DNA of 47,474 bases, taken from Candidatus Fimivivens faecavium. Its GTDB lineage: Bacteria; Bacillota; Clostridia; Oscillospirales; Ruminococcaceae. A program made the position numbers and the translations under genes. The stretch spans positions 1 through 47,474 of the forward strand of contig DVKH01000001.1 of the NCBI GenBank assembly GCA_018716105.1. Reading direction: 5' to 3'. This document shows, one piece after another, positions 25,065-33,177 of this stretch. How positions within the stretch are numbered: position 1 is the first letter of the stretch; each line of letters opens with the position of its first letter. The notes under the pieces are model-generated. The model was not told where the DNA came from. It was given only the letters and a program-made list of their open reading frames with translations, and did not search any database.

Positions 25065-25093
25065 ATTCTATCACGAACCTATAGAAGTGTCAA
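25065..25093 (-). promoter_or_regulatory. Sigma-A promoter of the lysine operon
   Basis: On the minus strand, TTGACA (25093-25088) and TAGAAT (25070-25065) at 17-base spacing, ending just before the riboswitch. Confidence 0.85.
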
Positions 25094-25206
25094 ACCTTTC
25101 TTTGAAAGGAAAGGGCTTTGCTTTTTTGTAAAATCGATTTGCTGTACTGAGAAAAAAAGAAAGCTGCGGCAAACCGGAAGGGACCCGAGAAAGGAATCTT
25201 TGAGAA

Positions 25207-26232
25207 ATGTTAAAAAGTGATTTTTCCTATGAGCTTCCAAAAGAACTGATCGCCCAGACCCCGATTGAACCGAGAGACGCTTCGCGCCTGATGGTGCTCG
25301 ACAAGAGAACAGGGGAGATTTCCCATCATATCTTTCACGAGATCGAGGCTATGCTTCGCCCCGGCGACCTTCTTGTGATCAACGATTCGCGCGTCCTTCC
25401 GGCGCGTCTTTTGGGCGTCCGGGAGGGAACCGGGCGCCCGATGGAATTTTTGCTTCTCGCGGAAAAGGCGAAGGACTGCTGGGAAGTGCTGGTCCGGCCC
25501 GGGAAGCGTGCGAAGATCGGTTCGCGCTTCGTGTTTGGGGAGGGGCTTCTCCGTGCGGAAGTGCTCGACATCCTCGAAGGGGGAAACCGCCTTGTCCGGT
25601 TTGAGCACGAGGGGCTGATTTACAACGTTCTCCAACAGATTGGGCAGATGCCGCTCCCGCCCTACATCACCGAAAAGCTCAAGGACCCCGAGCGGTATCA
25701 GACCGTCTATTCAAAGGAGCTTGGCTCCGCGGCGGCGCCGACGGCGGGGCTGCATTTCACAGAGGGGCTGCTCCGAAAGATCGAAGAAAAAGGCGTCGGC
25801 ATTGCGAAGGTAACGCTGCACGTCGGTTTAGGCACCTTCCGTCCTGTAAAGGAAAACAACATTACAGATCATAAGATGCACAGCGAACACATTTACCTTC
25901 CGCAGGAAACCGCAGATGCGATCAACCGGACCAAGCAGAACGGCGGGCGGGTGATCGCGGTTGGAACCACAAGCTGCCGGACGCTTGAAGCGGCAGGTCA
26001 GAAAGGGCTTCCAATACAGGCGTTCGAAGGCTGTACCGATATCTTTATCTATCCAGGCATCGAACTCAAAGTGATCGACGGATTGATCACGAATTTCCAT
26101 CTGCCGGAGAGCACGTTGATCATGTTGGTCAGCGCTATCGCGGGCCGGGAAAACATTCTCCGTGCCTATGAAACCGCGGTGCGGGAACGGTATCGGTTTT
26201 TTTCGTTTGGGGACGCGATGCTGGTCATTTAG
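25207..26232 (+). CDS. queA: S-adenosylmethionine:tRNA ribosyltransferase-isomerase
   Basis: 341 residues, typical for QueA. It transfers and rearranges the ribosyl part of SAM onto preQ1 in tRNA, giving epoxyqueuosine. Motifs: [40 protein letters not shown], the [13 protein letters not shown] core, [13 protein letters not shown] and [20 protein letters not shown] lies about ten bases before the ATG. tgt follows, but a strong terminator and about 500 bases separate them. Confidence 0.95.
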   Translation: MLKSDFSYELPKELIAQTPIEPRDASRLMVLDKRTGEISHHIFHEIEAMLRPGDLLVINDSRVLPARLLGVREGTGRPMEFLLLAEKAKDCWEVLVRPGKRAKIGSRFVFGEGLLRAEVLDILEGGNRLVRFEHEGLIYNVLQQIGQMPLPPYITEKLKDPERYQTVYSKELGSAAAPTAGLHFTEGLLRKIEEKGVGIAKVTLHVGLGTFRPVKENNITDHKMHSEHIYLPQETADAINRTKQNGGRVIAVGTTSCRTLEAAGQKGLPIQAFEGCTDIFIYPGIELKVIDGLITNFHLPESTLIMLVSAIAGRENILRAYETAVRERYRFFSFGDAMLVI

Positions 26233-26295
26233 CTCCTTTTCATCCGCAGGCAGGTATTGAAGACGCCGTTTGACAGAAATGAATCTAACGCGGAA

Positions 26296-26338
26296 AACAG
26301 CCCTCAGGCTCAAAACATTGGGCCTGAGGGCTGTTTTT
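26296..26338 (+). terminator. Terminator of queA
   Basis: Fourteen-base perfect stem AACAGCCCTCAGGC/GCCTGAGGGCTGTT followed by TTTTT. The A-run on the left side makes it usable from the other strand too. Confidence 0.9.
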
Positions 26339-26340
26339 GT

Positions 26341-26734
26341 TTGGCAAAACGCTACTGGGAAAGCTTGAGAAAATGCCGGCGGATTTTCTCGATTTCGATC
26401 TCTATCGGAACCGGACCATGTAGGGCTGGCCGGATTACGCCTATGGGCAGCGGCTTCGAGGTCAGGTGCAAACTGTGCCGGGAGGACGTTCCCATTCCGC
26501 GCAGCGCGTATCTGGAACGGACAGGCAGAATAGCTGCCTTTGGCGCCGGAATGGGGGCCGGGGCGTTTTCGCGGCGATGCAGGCCGGGGAATCTGCCCCC
26601 GGCTCCCCGCTTTGTCACAACTATCTTTCGATTTTATTGACGAAAGAGGTCTGATCAGATAAAATAAGCAGAGCGCGGCAAAAATAGCTTATGACGCGGA
26701 GCGTTCCGCTTTGGACTTAAAACGAAACGGGGGT
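26341..26734. other. Gene-free stretch between queA and tgt
   Basis: No well-supported gene. A 66-codon plus-strand frame from ATG 26440 begins MGSGFEVRCKLC, with a CxxC pair suggesting a zinc-ribbon start, but it has no ribosome site, no second CxxC in order and a low-complexity tail. It may be a decayed fragment. AT-rich sequence at about 26630-26690 could hold the tgt promoter; no clean -35/-10 pair was found. Confidence 0.35.
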
Positions 26735-26740
26735 ATGGAT

Positions 26741-27871
26741 ATGTACAAACTGCTCAAACAGGAAGGCGCCGCCCGCCGCGGCGAATTTCACACCGTTGAC
26801 GGCGTGTTCCAGACCCCGGCGTTTATGAATGTCGCGACCGCCGCGGCGATCAAGGGCGGCATCTCGGCGGACGACCTTGCGGAACTGCACTGCCAGATTA
26901 TGCTCTCAAATACCTATCATCTGCATGTCCGCCCGGGCGAAGAGACCGTCCGGGAGCTTGGAGGCCTTAAGGGTTTTACCGGCTGGCGCGGGCCCACCCT
27001 TACCGACAGCGGCGGCTTTCAGGTTTTTTCGCTTGCGACGCTTCGCACCATTCAGGAAGAAGGAGTGGCCTTCCAGTCGCATGTCGACGGCCGGCGGATC
27101 TTCATGGGGCCGGAAGAGAGCATGCAGATTCAGTCGAAGCTTGCCTCCACCATCGCGATGGCCTTCGATGAGTGCGTCGAGAACCCCGCGCCATACGATT
27201 ACGCGGAGCGCTCGATTGAGCGGACCACCCGCTGGCTTTCGCGGTGCAAACGCGAGATGCAGCGGCTGAACACCCTTCCGGACACGCTCAACCCCCATCA
27301 GCTTTTGTTCGGCATCAATCAGGGATCCGTCTTCGACGACCTTCGCATCCGGCATATGCGCGAAATCGCCGGGCTTGATCTCGACGGGTATGCAATCGGG
27401 GGCCTTGCAGTCGGCGAGGAGACCGAGGTGATGTACCACGTCATCGAGCAGGTCGAACCCGAGATGCCCAAAGACAAAATCCGTTATCTGATGGGCGTCG
27501 GCACGCCGGTCAATATCATCGAAGGGGTTTACCGCGGGGTGGACCTGTTCGACTGCGTCATGCCGAGCCGAAACGCGCGGCACGGCCATCTTTTCACCTC
27601 TGAAGGGATTATCAATCTCAACAATGCCAAATATAAAACAGATCCCGGCCCCATCGACCGCTCCTGCGGTTGCCCCGCCTGCCGCCGGCACTCCCGCGGC
27701 TATCTATGGCATCTTCTCAGGGCGAAGGAGATGCTCGGGATGAGGCTGCTGGTCATGCACAATCTATATTTTTACAACACCCTGATGGAAAAGATCCGTT
27801 CGGCGCTGGACAAAGGCCGGTTTGAGGCGTTCCGCAGGGAATGGGTCCCAATCCTCGGAAAACGGATTTAA
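26741..27871 (+). CDS. tgt: tRNA-guanine transglycosylase
   Basis: 376 residues from ATG 26741, six bases after GGGGGT; ATG 26735 is closer and a TTG at 26711 less likely. It exchanges G34 of GUN tRNAs for preQ1. Motifs: the nucleophile region TDSGGFQVFSL with Asp, FGINQGSVFDDLR, IGGLAVGEE, LFDCVMPSRNARHG, and the zinc site CGCPACRRHSRGYLWHLL with the later His. Together with queA it forms the queuosine pathway pair; this order (queA-tgt-yajC) is common in Firmicutes. Confidence 0.95.
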   Translation: MYKLLKQEGAARRGEFHTVDGVFQTPAFMNVATAAAIKGGISADDLAELHCQIMLSNTYHLHVRPGEETVRELGGLKGFTGWRGPTLTDSGGFQVFSLATLRTIQEEGVAFQSHVDGRRIFMGPEESMQIQSKLASTIAMAFDECVENPAPYDYAERSIERTTRWLSRCKREMQRLNTLPDTLNPHQLLFGINQGSVFDDLRIRHMREIAGLDLDGYAIGGLAVGEETEVMYHVIEQVEPEMPKDKIRYLMGVGTPVNIIEGVYRGVDLFDCVMPSRNARHGHLFTSEGIINLNNAKYKTDPGPIDRSCGCPACRRHSRGYLWHLLRAKEMLGMRLLVMHNLYFYNTLMEKIRSALDKGRFEAFRREWVPILGKRI

Positions 27872-27886
27872 TCCTGACGAAAGGGC

Positions 27887-27915
27887 TTGTATCATAGCTC
27901 GTATTACGATATAAT
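27887..27915 (+). promoter_or_regulatory. Sigma-A promoter of yajC
   Basis: TTGTAT (27887-27892) and TATAAT (27910-27915) separated by 17 bases, beginning just after the tgt stop. Confidence 0.7.
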
Positions 27916-27947
27916 ACTCTTTGACTATTATTGGAGGTGTCTATCCT

Positions 27948-28295
27948 ATGCAAACCGCGATGCTCCTCACCGCCGGCGGAACTGACATGATGACCTCGTA
28001 TATTCTGCTCGCCGGTATGTTCGTCATTATGTATTTCATCCTGATCCGTCCCCAGAAAAAACGGGAGAAGGAAATGGCCGCCATGCGCGCCGCGCTGGAA
28101 GTCGGGGATGAAGTGATCACCAATGGTGGAATCGTTGGCCTTGTCGTCAGCATCAAGGATGACACTGTCCTGATCGAAACCGGGAGCGACCGGGTTAAAA
28201 TTCGGATCATGAAGAATGCGATTCTCCAAAACACCACCGCCCTTGAAGCTGCAGCGGAGAAAAAAACGGAGAAAAAGACAGAGAAAAAGAAATAG
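27948..28295 (+). CDS. yajC: Preprotein translocase subunit YajC
   Basis: 115 residues from ATG 27948, with GGAGGTG upstream deciding the start over a TTG at 27921. One N-terminal membrane helix (about 14-33, YILLAGMFVIMYFILIRPQ) carries the family signature FILIRPQKKREKE. A small SH3-like domain follows (LEVGDEVITNGGIVGLV), then a Lys/Glu-rich tail. It is an accessory protein of the SecDF-YajC complex. secDF does not follow here as it often does in Clostridia. Confidence 0.92.
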   Translation: MQTAMLLTAGGTDMMTSYILLAGMFVIMYFILIRPQKKREKEMAAMRAALEVGDEVITNGGIVGLVVSIKDDTVLIETGSDRVKIRIMKNAILQNTTALEAAAEKKTEKKTEKKK

Positions 28296-28317
28296 AGAAT
28301 AACCTTTGTCCTCTTTG

Positions 28318-28379
28318 AATAAGCTGTGATATGACGATGAGCTTCCAGATAGCTCTGACCCTGTCACAGCTTATTTTTG
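28318..28379 (+). terminator. Terminator after yajC
   Basis: Outer stem AATAAGCTGTGA/TCACAGCTTATT with an inner GAGCT/AGCTC hairpin, followed by TTTTT. It lies 22 bases after the yajC stop. Confidence 0.8.
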
Positions 28380-28395
28380 AGGGGAGTAGAAGACG

Positions 28396-28827
28396 ATGAA
28401 GCCAAATGGAAAACGCCAGGGCAGGACTCCGAAAAAAGATGCGGTGGACGGACTCCCCAAATACCTGCCGCCAATTTTGAAGGCGTCGGCCGCCGGGCTC
28501 CTGGTCACCGCGTTTCTGCTCCTGTTGTTCTCGTTTATAATGAGCCGGGTAGATCTTTCGTTTGCCCTGGTCAATCCGCTGTCGTCCCTTTCGCTGGTAG
28601 CGGGGTCGTTTGCGGCCGGCCTGCTCGCGGGGAAGAGCGTGCGCGAAAACGGCATGATGGTCGGCGGCGTCTGCGGCCTTCTGATCTCGCTGTTCCTGCT
28701 CCTTGCGGCCCTCGGCTACAGCCCGCAAATCGGAATCCCCGCATTGTTGAAAGCGGTGATTGCGGTGCTTTCCGGTGCGGTAGGCGGCGTGCTCGGCGTC
28801 AATATGCGGGTAAGAGGGAAAAAATAG
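28396..28827 (+). CDS. TIGR04086-type membrane protein
   Basis: 143 residues. A basic cytoplasmic N-terminus (residues 1-25) is followed by four membrane helices with Gly-rich turns (AGSFAAGLLAGKSVRENGMMVGGVCGLL in the middle, AVIAVLSGAVGGVLGVNMR at the end). This matches the TIGR04086 family, which in Clostridia sits beside yajC and the SCIFF genes; its function is unknown. GAGGGGAG lies about ten bases before the ATG. A small GGGG-AAA-CCCC hairpin follows the stop. Confidence 0.75.
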   Translation: MKPNGKRQGRTPKKDAVDGLPKYLPPILKASAAGLLVTAFLLLLFSFIMSRVDLSFALVNPLSSLSLVAGSFAAGLLAGKSVRENGMMVGGVCGLLISLFLLLAALGYSPQIGIPALLKAVIAVLSGAVGGVLGVNMRVRGKK

Positions 28828-28838
28828 GGGAAACCCCT

Positions 28839-28866
28839 TTGCAATTTCAAACAGCTATGGTATAAT
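28839..28866 (+). promoter_or_regulatory. Sigma-A promoter of scfA
   Basis: TTGCAA (28839-28844) and TATAAT (28861-28866) at 16-base spacing, with a TGG just before the -10 (extended -10). It lies 60 bases before the SCIFF gene. Confidence 0.75.
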
Positions 28867-28926
28867 ACAACATAATAAGCCAAATCCGGTATATGATACC
28901 AATTTGTCGAGTAAGGGGTAATGAAT

Positions 28927-29067
28927 ATGAAACACATCAAAACCTTAAATAAGGCGAACCTCAAAGAAAGCGCCGTCAAGGGCGGCTGTGGAGAGTGCCA
29001 GGCGTCCTGCCAGTCCGCCTGCAAAACCTCCTGCACCGTCGCAAACCAAAAGTGCGAGAAGCGCTGA
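28927..29067 (+). CDS. scfA: SCIFF peptide precursor (six cysteines in forty-five residues)
   Basis: 46 residues from ATG 28927 (AAGGGG eight bases upstream; ATG 28921 is the alternative). The N-terminal leader is MKHIKTLNKANLKES. The core then has six Cys at residues 21, 24, 28, 32, 36 and 43, spaced as in the SCIFF family. It is the ribosomally made precursor modified by the radical SAM maturase encoded next. The known thioether between Cys32 and Thr37 in a studied SCIFF peptide has both residues at the same positions here. The fate and function of mature SCIFF are not known. A palindrome with a T-run follows. Confidence 0.93.
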   Translation: MKHIKTLNKANLKESAVKGGCGECQASCQSACKTSCTVANQKCEKR

Positions 29068-29093
29068 AAACGCTCCGAATGCCTACATAGGGG

Positions 29094-29124
29094 TTAAGGG
29101 ACAGATATCTGTCCCTTAATTTTT
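29094..29124 (+). terminator. Palindromic terminator/attenuator between scfA and scfB
   Basis: A 26-base perfect palindrome (arm TTAAGGGACAGAT, 29094-29119) is followed by five T residues. It lies 27 bases after scfA and 30 bases before scfB. It should end most transcripts after the peptide gene, giving more peptide than maturase. Confidence 0.85.
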
Positions 29125-29154
29125 GTTCTGAAATGATGAAAGGATGTGACCGGA

Positions 29155-30537
29155 TTGCTGCACCGTTACCAGTTAAACGGCTACAATCTTGTGCTCGATG
29201 TCAACAGCGGCGCGGTCCATGTTTTGGACGGCCTCTCCTATGAGCTGTCGGGGCTGATATCTGCGCCGATGGCGGATTCCTGCCCTGAGGATGCGCTGAT
29301 AGCCCTGCGCGCGCGGTACCCGGAAGCGGAAATCCGGGAGGCCTATGAGGAGCTGTACGAGCTTTACCGCGCGGGCCAGCTTTTTACAGAGGATGATTAT
29401 GAGCGTTTTGCATCGCTGACCGCTGTTTCGCCGGTTAAGGCGATGTGCCTCCATATCGCGCACGACTGCAACATGCGCTGTGAATACTGCTTTGCCTCGA
29501 CCGGGGACTATCAGGAGGGGCGCGCGCTCATGAGCGAAGAGGTCGGAAAGCGTGCAATCGACTATCTCCTGCGCTTTTCCGCGGGCCGCCGGAACCTCGA
29601 GGTCGATTTCTTCGGCGGGGAGCCGCTGATGAACTTCGACGTCGTCAAGAAGGTGGTGGAGTACGCGCGGTCGAAGGAGGCGGAGTATGGCAAGAACTTC
29701 CGCTTCACCATCACGACGAACGGCCTTCTGCTCGACGACGATAAAATCGACTTCATCAACCGCGAGATGTCGAACGTCGTCCTTTCGATCGACGGCCGGC
29801 GCGAGGTGAATGACCGGGTCCGCCGCGGAGCCAACGGCAAAAGCTGCTTTGATGCGATTGTCCCAAAGTTCCAGAAGCTCGTCCGGGAGAGGGGGAACCT
29901 CCCTTACTACGCCCGCGGGACGTTTACAAAATACAACCTGGATTTTACACAGGACGTTCTGTTTCTCAACAGTCTCGGTTTCGACCAGATTTCGGTAGAG
30001 CCGGTTGTCGCGGACGAATCCGCGCCCTATGCGCTGACCGAGGCGGATCTTCCGCGCATCTATGAGGAATACGAAACCCTCGCGAAGGAAATGATCAAGC
30101 GCGAGAAAAACGGCGGCTGGTTCAATTTCTTCCATTTTATGCTCGATCTCGACCAGGGTCCCTGCGCGATCAAACGGCTGCGTGGGTGCGGCTGCGGAAA
30201 CGAATACGTCGCGGTCACGCCGGACGGCGAGGTGTATCCCTGCCATCAGTTTGTCGGCCATCCCGAGTGGAAAATGGGTTCGGTGTCCGACCAGTCGATC
30301 GACATGGCGATTAAAGAGACCTTCGCGAAATCGACCGTCTACGGAAAGGAATCCTGCCGGGGCTGCTGGGCGAAATTTTATTGCAGCGGCGGCTGTAACG
30401 CGAGTGGGATGATTTATAACGGCGATATCCTCAAACCGCATCGGATGTCCTGCGAGACCGAGAAGAAACGGGTCGAGTGCGCGCTGATGATCAAAGCCGC
30501 CGCGCTCCTTAACGAAGAAGAGCTGGAAACGGTTTGA
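29155..30537 (+). CDS. scfB: SCIFF radical SAM maturase (SPASM domain)
   Basis: 460 residues from TTG 29155, which gives the family-typical N-terminus LHRYQLNGYNLVLDVNSGAVH; GTG 29146 three codons earlier is the alternative. It installs a thioether crosslink in the SCIFF peptide. The first 95 residues form a peptide-recognition-like domain. The radical SAM cluster is CNMRCEYC near residue 105, with the SAM motif FFGGEPL. The SPASM region at the C-terminus holds the extra cluster cysteines (GCGCGNEYVAV, CHQF, CRGCWAKFYCSGGCNASG, final Cys in MSCETEK). It is paired with scfA just upstream. proC follows. Confidence 0.94.
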   Translation: MLHRYQLNGYNLVLDVNSGAVHVLDGLSYELSGLISAPMADSCPEDALIALRARYPEAEIREAYEELYELYRAGQLFTEDDYERFASLTAVSPVKAMCLHIAHDCNMRCEYCFASTGDYQEGRALMSEEVGKRAIDYLLRFSAGRRNLEVDFFGGEPLMNFDVVKKVVEYARSKEAEYGKNFRFTITTNGLLLDDDKIDFINREMSNVVLSIDGRREVNDRVRRGANGKSCFDAIVPKFQKLVRERGNLPYYARGTFTKYNLDFTQDVLFLNSLGFDQISVEPVVADESAPYALTEADLPRIYEEYETLAKEMIKREKNGGWFNFFHFMLDLDQGPCAIKRLRGCGCGNEYVAVTPDGEVYPCHQFVGHPEWKMGSVSDQSIDMAIKETFAKSTVYGKESCRGCWAKFYCSGGCNASGMIYNGDILKPHRMSCETEKKRVECALMIKAAALLNEEELETV

Positions 30538-30557
30538 CGGAAAGGAAAAGGAGAAGT

Positions 30558-31358
30558 ATGAAAACAATCGGAATCATCGGCGCTGGAAATATGGCCGCCG
30601 CAATCGCCAACGGGATCCTCGGCCGAGGGATGATCCCGGCCGGGGAGATTGAGATGTTCGATATCGACGCGGCAAAGCTCGCGCCATTTACGGAGAAGGG
30701 CGTTTCCGCCGCATCTTCGGCGGCGGAGCTGGTGAAAAACTGCCGCTATGTCCTGCTCGCGGTCAAGCCACAGGTGATGCCAGGTGTTCTGGAGGGGCTC
30801 CGCGGTGCGGCGGGAGCGGGGAATGTCTTCGTCTCGATCGCGGCTGGAATCTCCTCCGCTTTCGTCAAAAAGGCGCTCGGATTCGACGCAAAGGTGATTC
30901 TCGTCATGCCGAACACGCCGGTTCTGGTGGGCCTGGGCGCGTCGGCGCTCAGTTTTGAACCGCCGGTCACGGAAGAGGAATTCGAGACGGTGAGAGCGAT
31001 GTTCGCCTCCGCCGGGATCGCGGAACAGATCGCCCCAAACCTCATGAATGAGGTGATCCCGATCAACGGCAGCAGCCCGGCATTTCTCTACCGCATCGCG
31101 CAGATTTTTGTAGAGCACGCCGTTGGACAAGGCTTTGACCGCGGCGTGGCGACAAGGCTGTTCTGCCAGACGATGATCGGCTCCGCACATATGATGCTTG
31201 AGAGCGGAAAACCGCTTGAGGAACTGATCCGGATGGTCTGCTCGCCCGGCGGCACGACGCTCCGCGGGCTTGAGGCGATGGAAAAAAACGGCCTTGAAAA
31301 CGCGCTGGCCGCCGGCATCGACGACTGCATCCAGCGGGCGTATGAACTGGGCGTATAA
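30558..31358 (+). CDS. proC: Pyrroline-5-carboxylate reductase
   Basis: 266 residues from ATG 30558 (AAAAGGAGA upstream; the earlier in-frame TTG lies in the end of scfB). Last step of proline synthesis. Rossmann motif IGIIGAGNMAAAIANG, VLLAVKPQVM, FVSIAAGIS, VMPNTPVLVG and the C-terminal signature MVCSPGGTTLRGLEAMEKNG. It lies 20 bases after scfB and may be co-transcribed with it. Confidence 0.95.
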   Translation: MKTIGIIGAGNMAAAIANGILGRGMIPAGEIEMFDIDAAKLAPFTEKGVSAASSAAELVKNCRYVLLAVKPQVMPGVLEGLRGAAGAGNVFVSIAAGISSAFVKKALGFDAKVILVMPNTPVLVGLGASALSFEPPVTEEEFETVRAMFASAGIAEQIAPNLMNEVIPINGSSPAFLYRIAQIFVEHAVGQGFDRGVATRLFCQTMIGSAHMMLESGKPLEELIRMVCSPGGTTLRGLEAMEKNGLENALAAGIDDCIQRAYELGV

Positions 31359-31382
31359 GATCTGGAATCCCTTCTAAACACG

Positions 31383-31427
31383 ATTCCCCCGGCATATTCT
31401 TTTAGTAAAAAGAAATACCGGGGGAAT
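31383..31427 (+). promoter_or_regulatory. Long hairpin that covers the spoIIM ribosome site
   Basis: A stem of about 20 pairs (ATTCCCCCGG...CCGGGGGAAT, then TTCTTTT/AAAAGAA-type pairs) with one mismatch, one bulge and an AGTA loop. No T-run follows. Its right arm contains GGGGGA, the only ribosome site for spoIIM, so transcripts reading in from proC would carry a masked site. Confidence 0.55.
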
Positions 31428-31433
31428 TTGAAC

Positions 31434-32081
31434 ATGAAAAGGACAAACCGCTTTGAGGGCCGACGAGACCGGGTTTATGAACCGGTGTTCAATATCCAGG
31501 AGAATCTTTCGCTGATCGCGTTCGGGGGATTTTTTCTCGGCGGCGTATTTCTCGGCGCGCTGGTCGTCTCATGGCTTGGTTCCGACGCAGCCGAGAGCCT
31601 TACGGCCATCATGGGCAATTTCCTCCAGAGCCGGCAGCAGCAAGACCTGCCCCAGACCTTCCTTTCCGCGTTCAGCTCGTCCGCGCTGCTGCTCCTGCTG
31701 CTGTTTTTCTGCGGCTTCTGTGCGATCAGCGCGCCGCTTATATTTGCAGTTCCGTTGTTCAAAGGACTCGGCTTCGGCCTTACCGCTGGCTCGGTTTTCG
31801 CGGCCTGCGGGATAGACGCGCTCTGGTATGTGGCGATTCTGATTTTGCCAAATCTCCTGATCTCTGCGATTGTCCTGCTGCTCGCATGCAGACAAGCTTT
31901 TCGCATGAGCCGCAAAATCTGGATCCAGGTGACGGCCGGAGGCGCCCCGCGGTCTGCGCCCGCCGTCGCGATGGGGCCGTTTCTCGGCAGGTTTCTGATC
32001 TATCTAATCCTCATCGGCGCGGGCGCTGTGATCGAAAGCATTCTCTATCACATATTTTCCCCGTCGCTTCTTCTGCCGTGA
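31434..32081 (+). CDS. spoIIM: Stage II sporulation protein M
   Basis: 215 residues, typical of SpoIIM (DUF95). ATG 31434 is chosen with GGGGGA upstream; a TTG two codons earlier is unlikely. Five membrane helices are visible, with the first after a charged cytoplasmic start (MKRTNRFEGRRDRVYEPVF). Conserved features are the FGGFFLGGVFLGALVVSWL and KGLGFGLTAGSVFAACGI segments. In spore formers it belongs to the SpoIID-P-M complex that drives septal thinning and engulfment. It runs convergent with the xer gene, their 3' ends overlapping by 34 bases. Confidence 0.88.
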   Translation: MKRTNRFEGRRDRVYEPVFNIQENLSLIAFGGFFLGGVFLGALVVSWLGSDAAESLTAIMGNFLQSRQQQDLPQTFLSAFSSSALLLLLLFFCGFCAISAPLIFAVPLFKGLGFGLTAGSVFAACGIDALWYVAILILPNLLISAIVLLLACRQAFRMSRKIWIQVTAGGAPRSAPAVAMGPFLGRFLIYLILIGAGAVIESILYHIFSPSLLLP

Positions 32082-33088
32082 TTTCGGTGGGCGAGGGGAG
32101 AGGATTCCGCTGCGTTTTTCATCTGCTTGTCGGAAACATGCGTGTAGATTTCTGTGGTAGCGAGATTGGCGTGTCCCAGAATTTCTTTCAGAATCCGTAC
32201 GTCGACCGAGCCGTACTGATACATCAGCGTGGCGGCGGTGTGGCGCAGTTTGTGGGGGGTATAGCCCTTATCGCTGAGTCCTGCGTCCCGGAGCCGGTCG
32301 GCGACGATCTGTTCAATCCGGCGCGGCGTGAGGCGCTGGCCCTGTTTTGACACAAAAATCGCACGGTCTCTGCGCCGAATCGGGGCCGATTCCTTTATAT
32401 AGGCGTCCAGCGCATCCCGGCAGGGTTCGTTGAGATAGACAAGCCGTTCCTTATTGCCCTTGCCGAGCAGCCGGAGCTGACCGTCCGTATAATCTTCAAT
32501 ATTGAGAAAAACAAGCTCGGAAAGCCGCATTCCGCAGTTTAAAAACAACGTCAGGATGCAGAAATCCCGCGTTTTGTCCGGGCTGTCGGCACATTCCAGA
32601 AGACGGATGCTTTCCTCCAGCGAAAGATATTTCGGAAGTGTTTTCCGTTTGGACGGCAGGTCCAAATTTTGAATCGGGTTATCGCTGAGGTAAGATGTTC
32701 GGGTGCTTAAATATTTATAGAATCCGTTGAGCGCGGAAACCTTCCGCGCCCGCGCAGAAGCGCTGTTCAGAAATTCGGTGTTCATCAAGTTCAGATATGC
32801 GTAAACATCGGAGAGGGAGACGGATGCAATCATTTCAAGGGTCACGTCCGAGATCTCGGTCCTGCCAAACAGTTCGGAAGGCGTCAGTTCTTCAAGGCTG
32901 GGTTCCAAAAGGCCGCTCCGGCTGAGTTTTAAATAGCGCAGGAACGACCGGATCTCAATATAGTATCCGTCGACCGTCCGGGGCGAGCGACCGCGGATGG
33001 TCAGCAGATAATCGAGATATTCTTTTAAAACGGCTGGACAGTCCGAAAACGGCGCGTATTGAGACCGGACAGGGTTTTTCGGCGGCAT
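32048..33088 (-). CDS. xerD: Tyrosine recombinase XerC/XerD family
   Basis: 346 residues. An N-terminal SAM-like DNA-binding domain (about 15-150: LKEYLDYLLTIRGRSPRTVDGYYIEIRSFLRYL) precedes a catalytic domain with the full set of residues: Arg in NCGMRLSELVFL, Lys in GKGNKERLVYL, His-x-x-Arg in HKLRHTAATLM, His in LGHANLATTEIYTH and the nucleophile Tyr in the same motif. It should resolve chromosome dimers at dif. The neighbour spoIIM is also near xerD in B. subtilis, so xerD is the best label, but C and D cannot be separated by eye. GGAGG is ten bases before the ATG. A dif-like palindrome lies just upstream. Confidence 0.85.
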   Translation of the reverse strand: MPPKNPVRSQYAPFSDCPAVLKEYLDYLLTIRGRSPRTVDGYYIEIRSFLRYLKLSRSGLLEPSLEELTPSELFGRTEISDVTLEMIASVSLSDVYAYLNLMNTEFLNSASARARKVSALNGFYKYLSTRTSYLSDNPIQNLDLPSKRKTLPKYLSLEESIRLLECADSPDKTRDFCILTLFLNCGMRLSELVFLNIEDYTDGQLRLLGKGNKERLVYLNEPCRDALDAYIKESAPIRRRDRAIFVSKQGQRLTPRRIEQIVADRLRDAGLSDKGYTPHKLRHTAATLMYQYGSVDVRILKEILGHANLATTEIYTHVSDKQMKNAAESSPLAHRNHGRRSDGENM

Positions 33089-33108
33089 TGCGTTTTTTCC
33101 TCCACTCT

Positions 33109-33136
33109 ATTTCGCTAAATATTTATTTAGCGAAAT
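33109..33136. other. 28-bp palindrome with dif geometry, upstream of the xer gene
   Basis: Two exactly complementary 11-base arms (left arm ATTTCGCTAAA) flank a six-base A/T centre. Size and 11-6-11 layout equal those of known dif sites, and it lies 21 bases before the recombinase gene. It is AT-rich in a GC-rich setting. An operator for the xer promoter is the main alternative. Confidence 0.5.
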
Positions 33137-33147
33137 GATCTGTGTAT

Positions 33148-33177
33148 AAAATACCACATTTCCCCGCGGCCCGTCAA
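33148..33177 (-). promoter_or_regulatory. Probable promoter of the xer gene
   Basis: On the minus strand, TTGACG (33177-33172) and TATTTT (33153-33148) with 18-base spacing. The expected start of transcription falls just before the 28-bp palindrome. Confidence 0.45.

Noticed and set aside
26440..26640. 66-codon frame starting MGSGFEVRCKLC
   Set aside because: Only one CxxC, no ribosome site and an unconstrained tail; kept as a possible decayed fragment, not a gene.
29173..30567. 464-codon minus-strand frame opposite scfB
   Set aside because: It is the antisense of a strongly supported radical SAM gene with all cluster cysteines; long antisense frames are expected in GC-rich coding DNA.
31392..31420. 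Possible sigma-E promoter for spoIIM (GCATATT)
   Set aside because: The heptamer fits a sigma-E -35, but the matching -10 is poor and the transcript would start after the ribosome site. The bases are better explained by the long hairpin.
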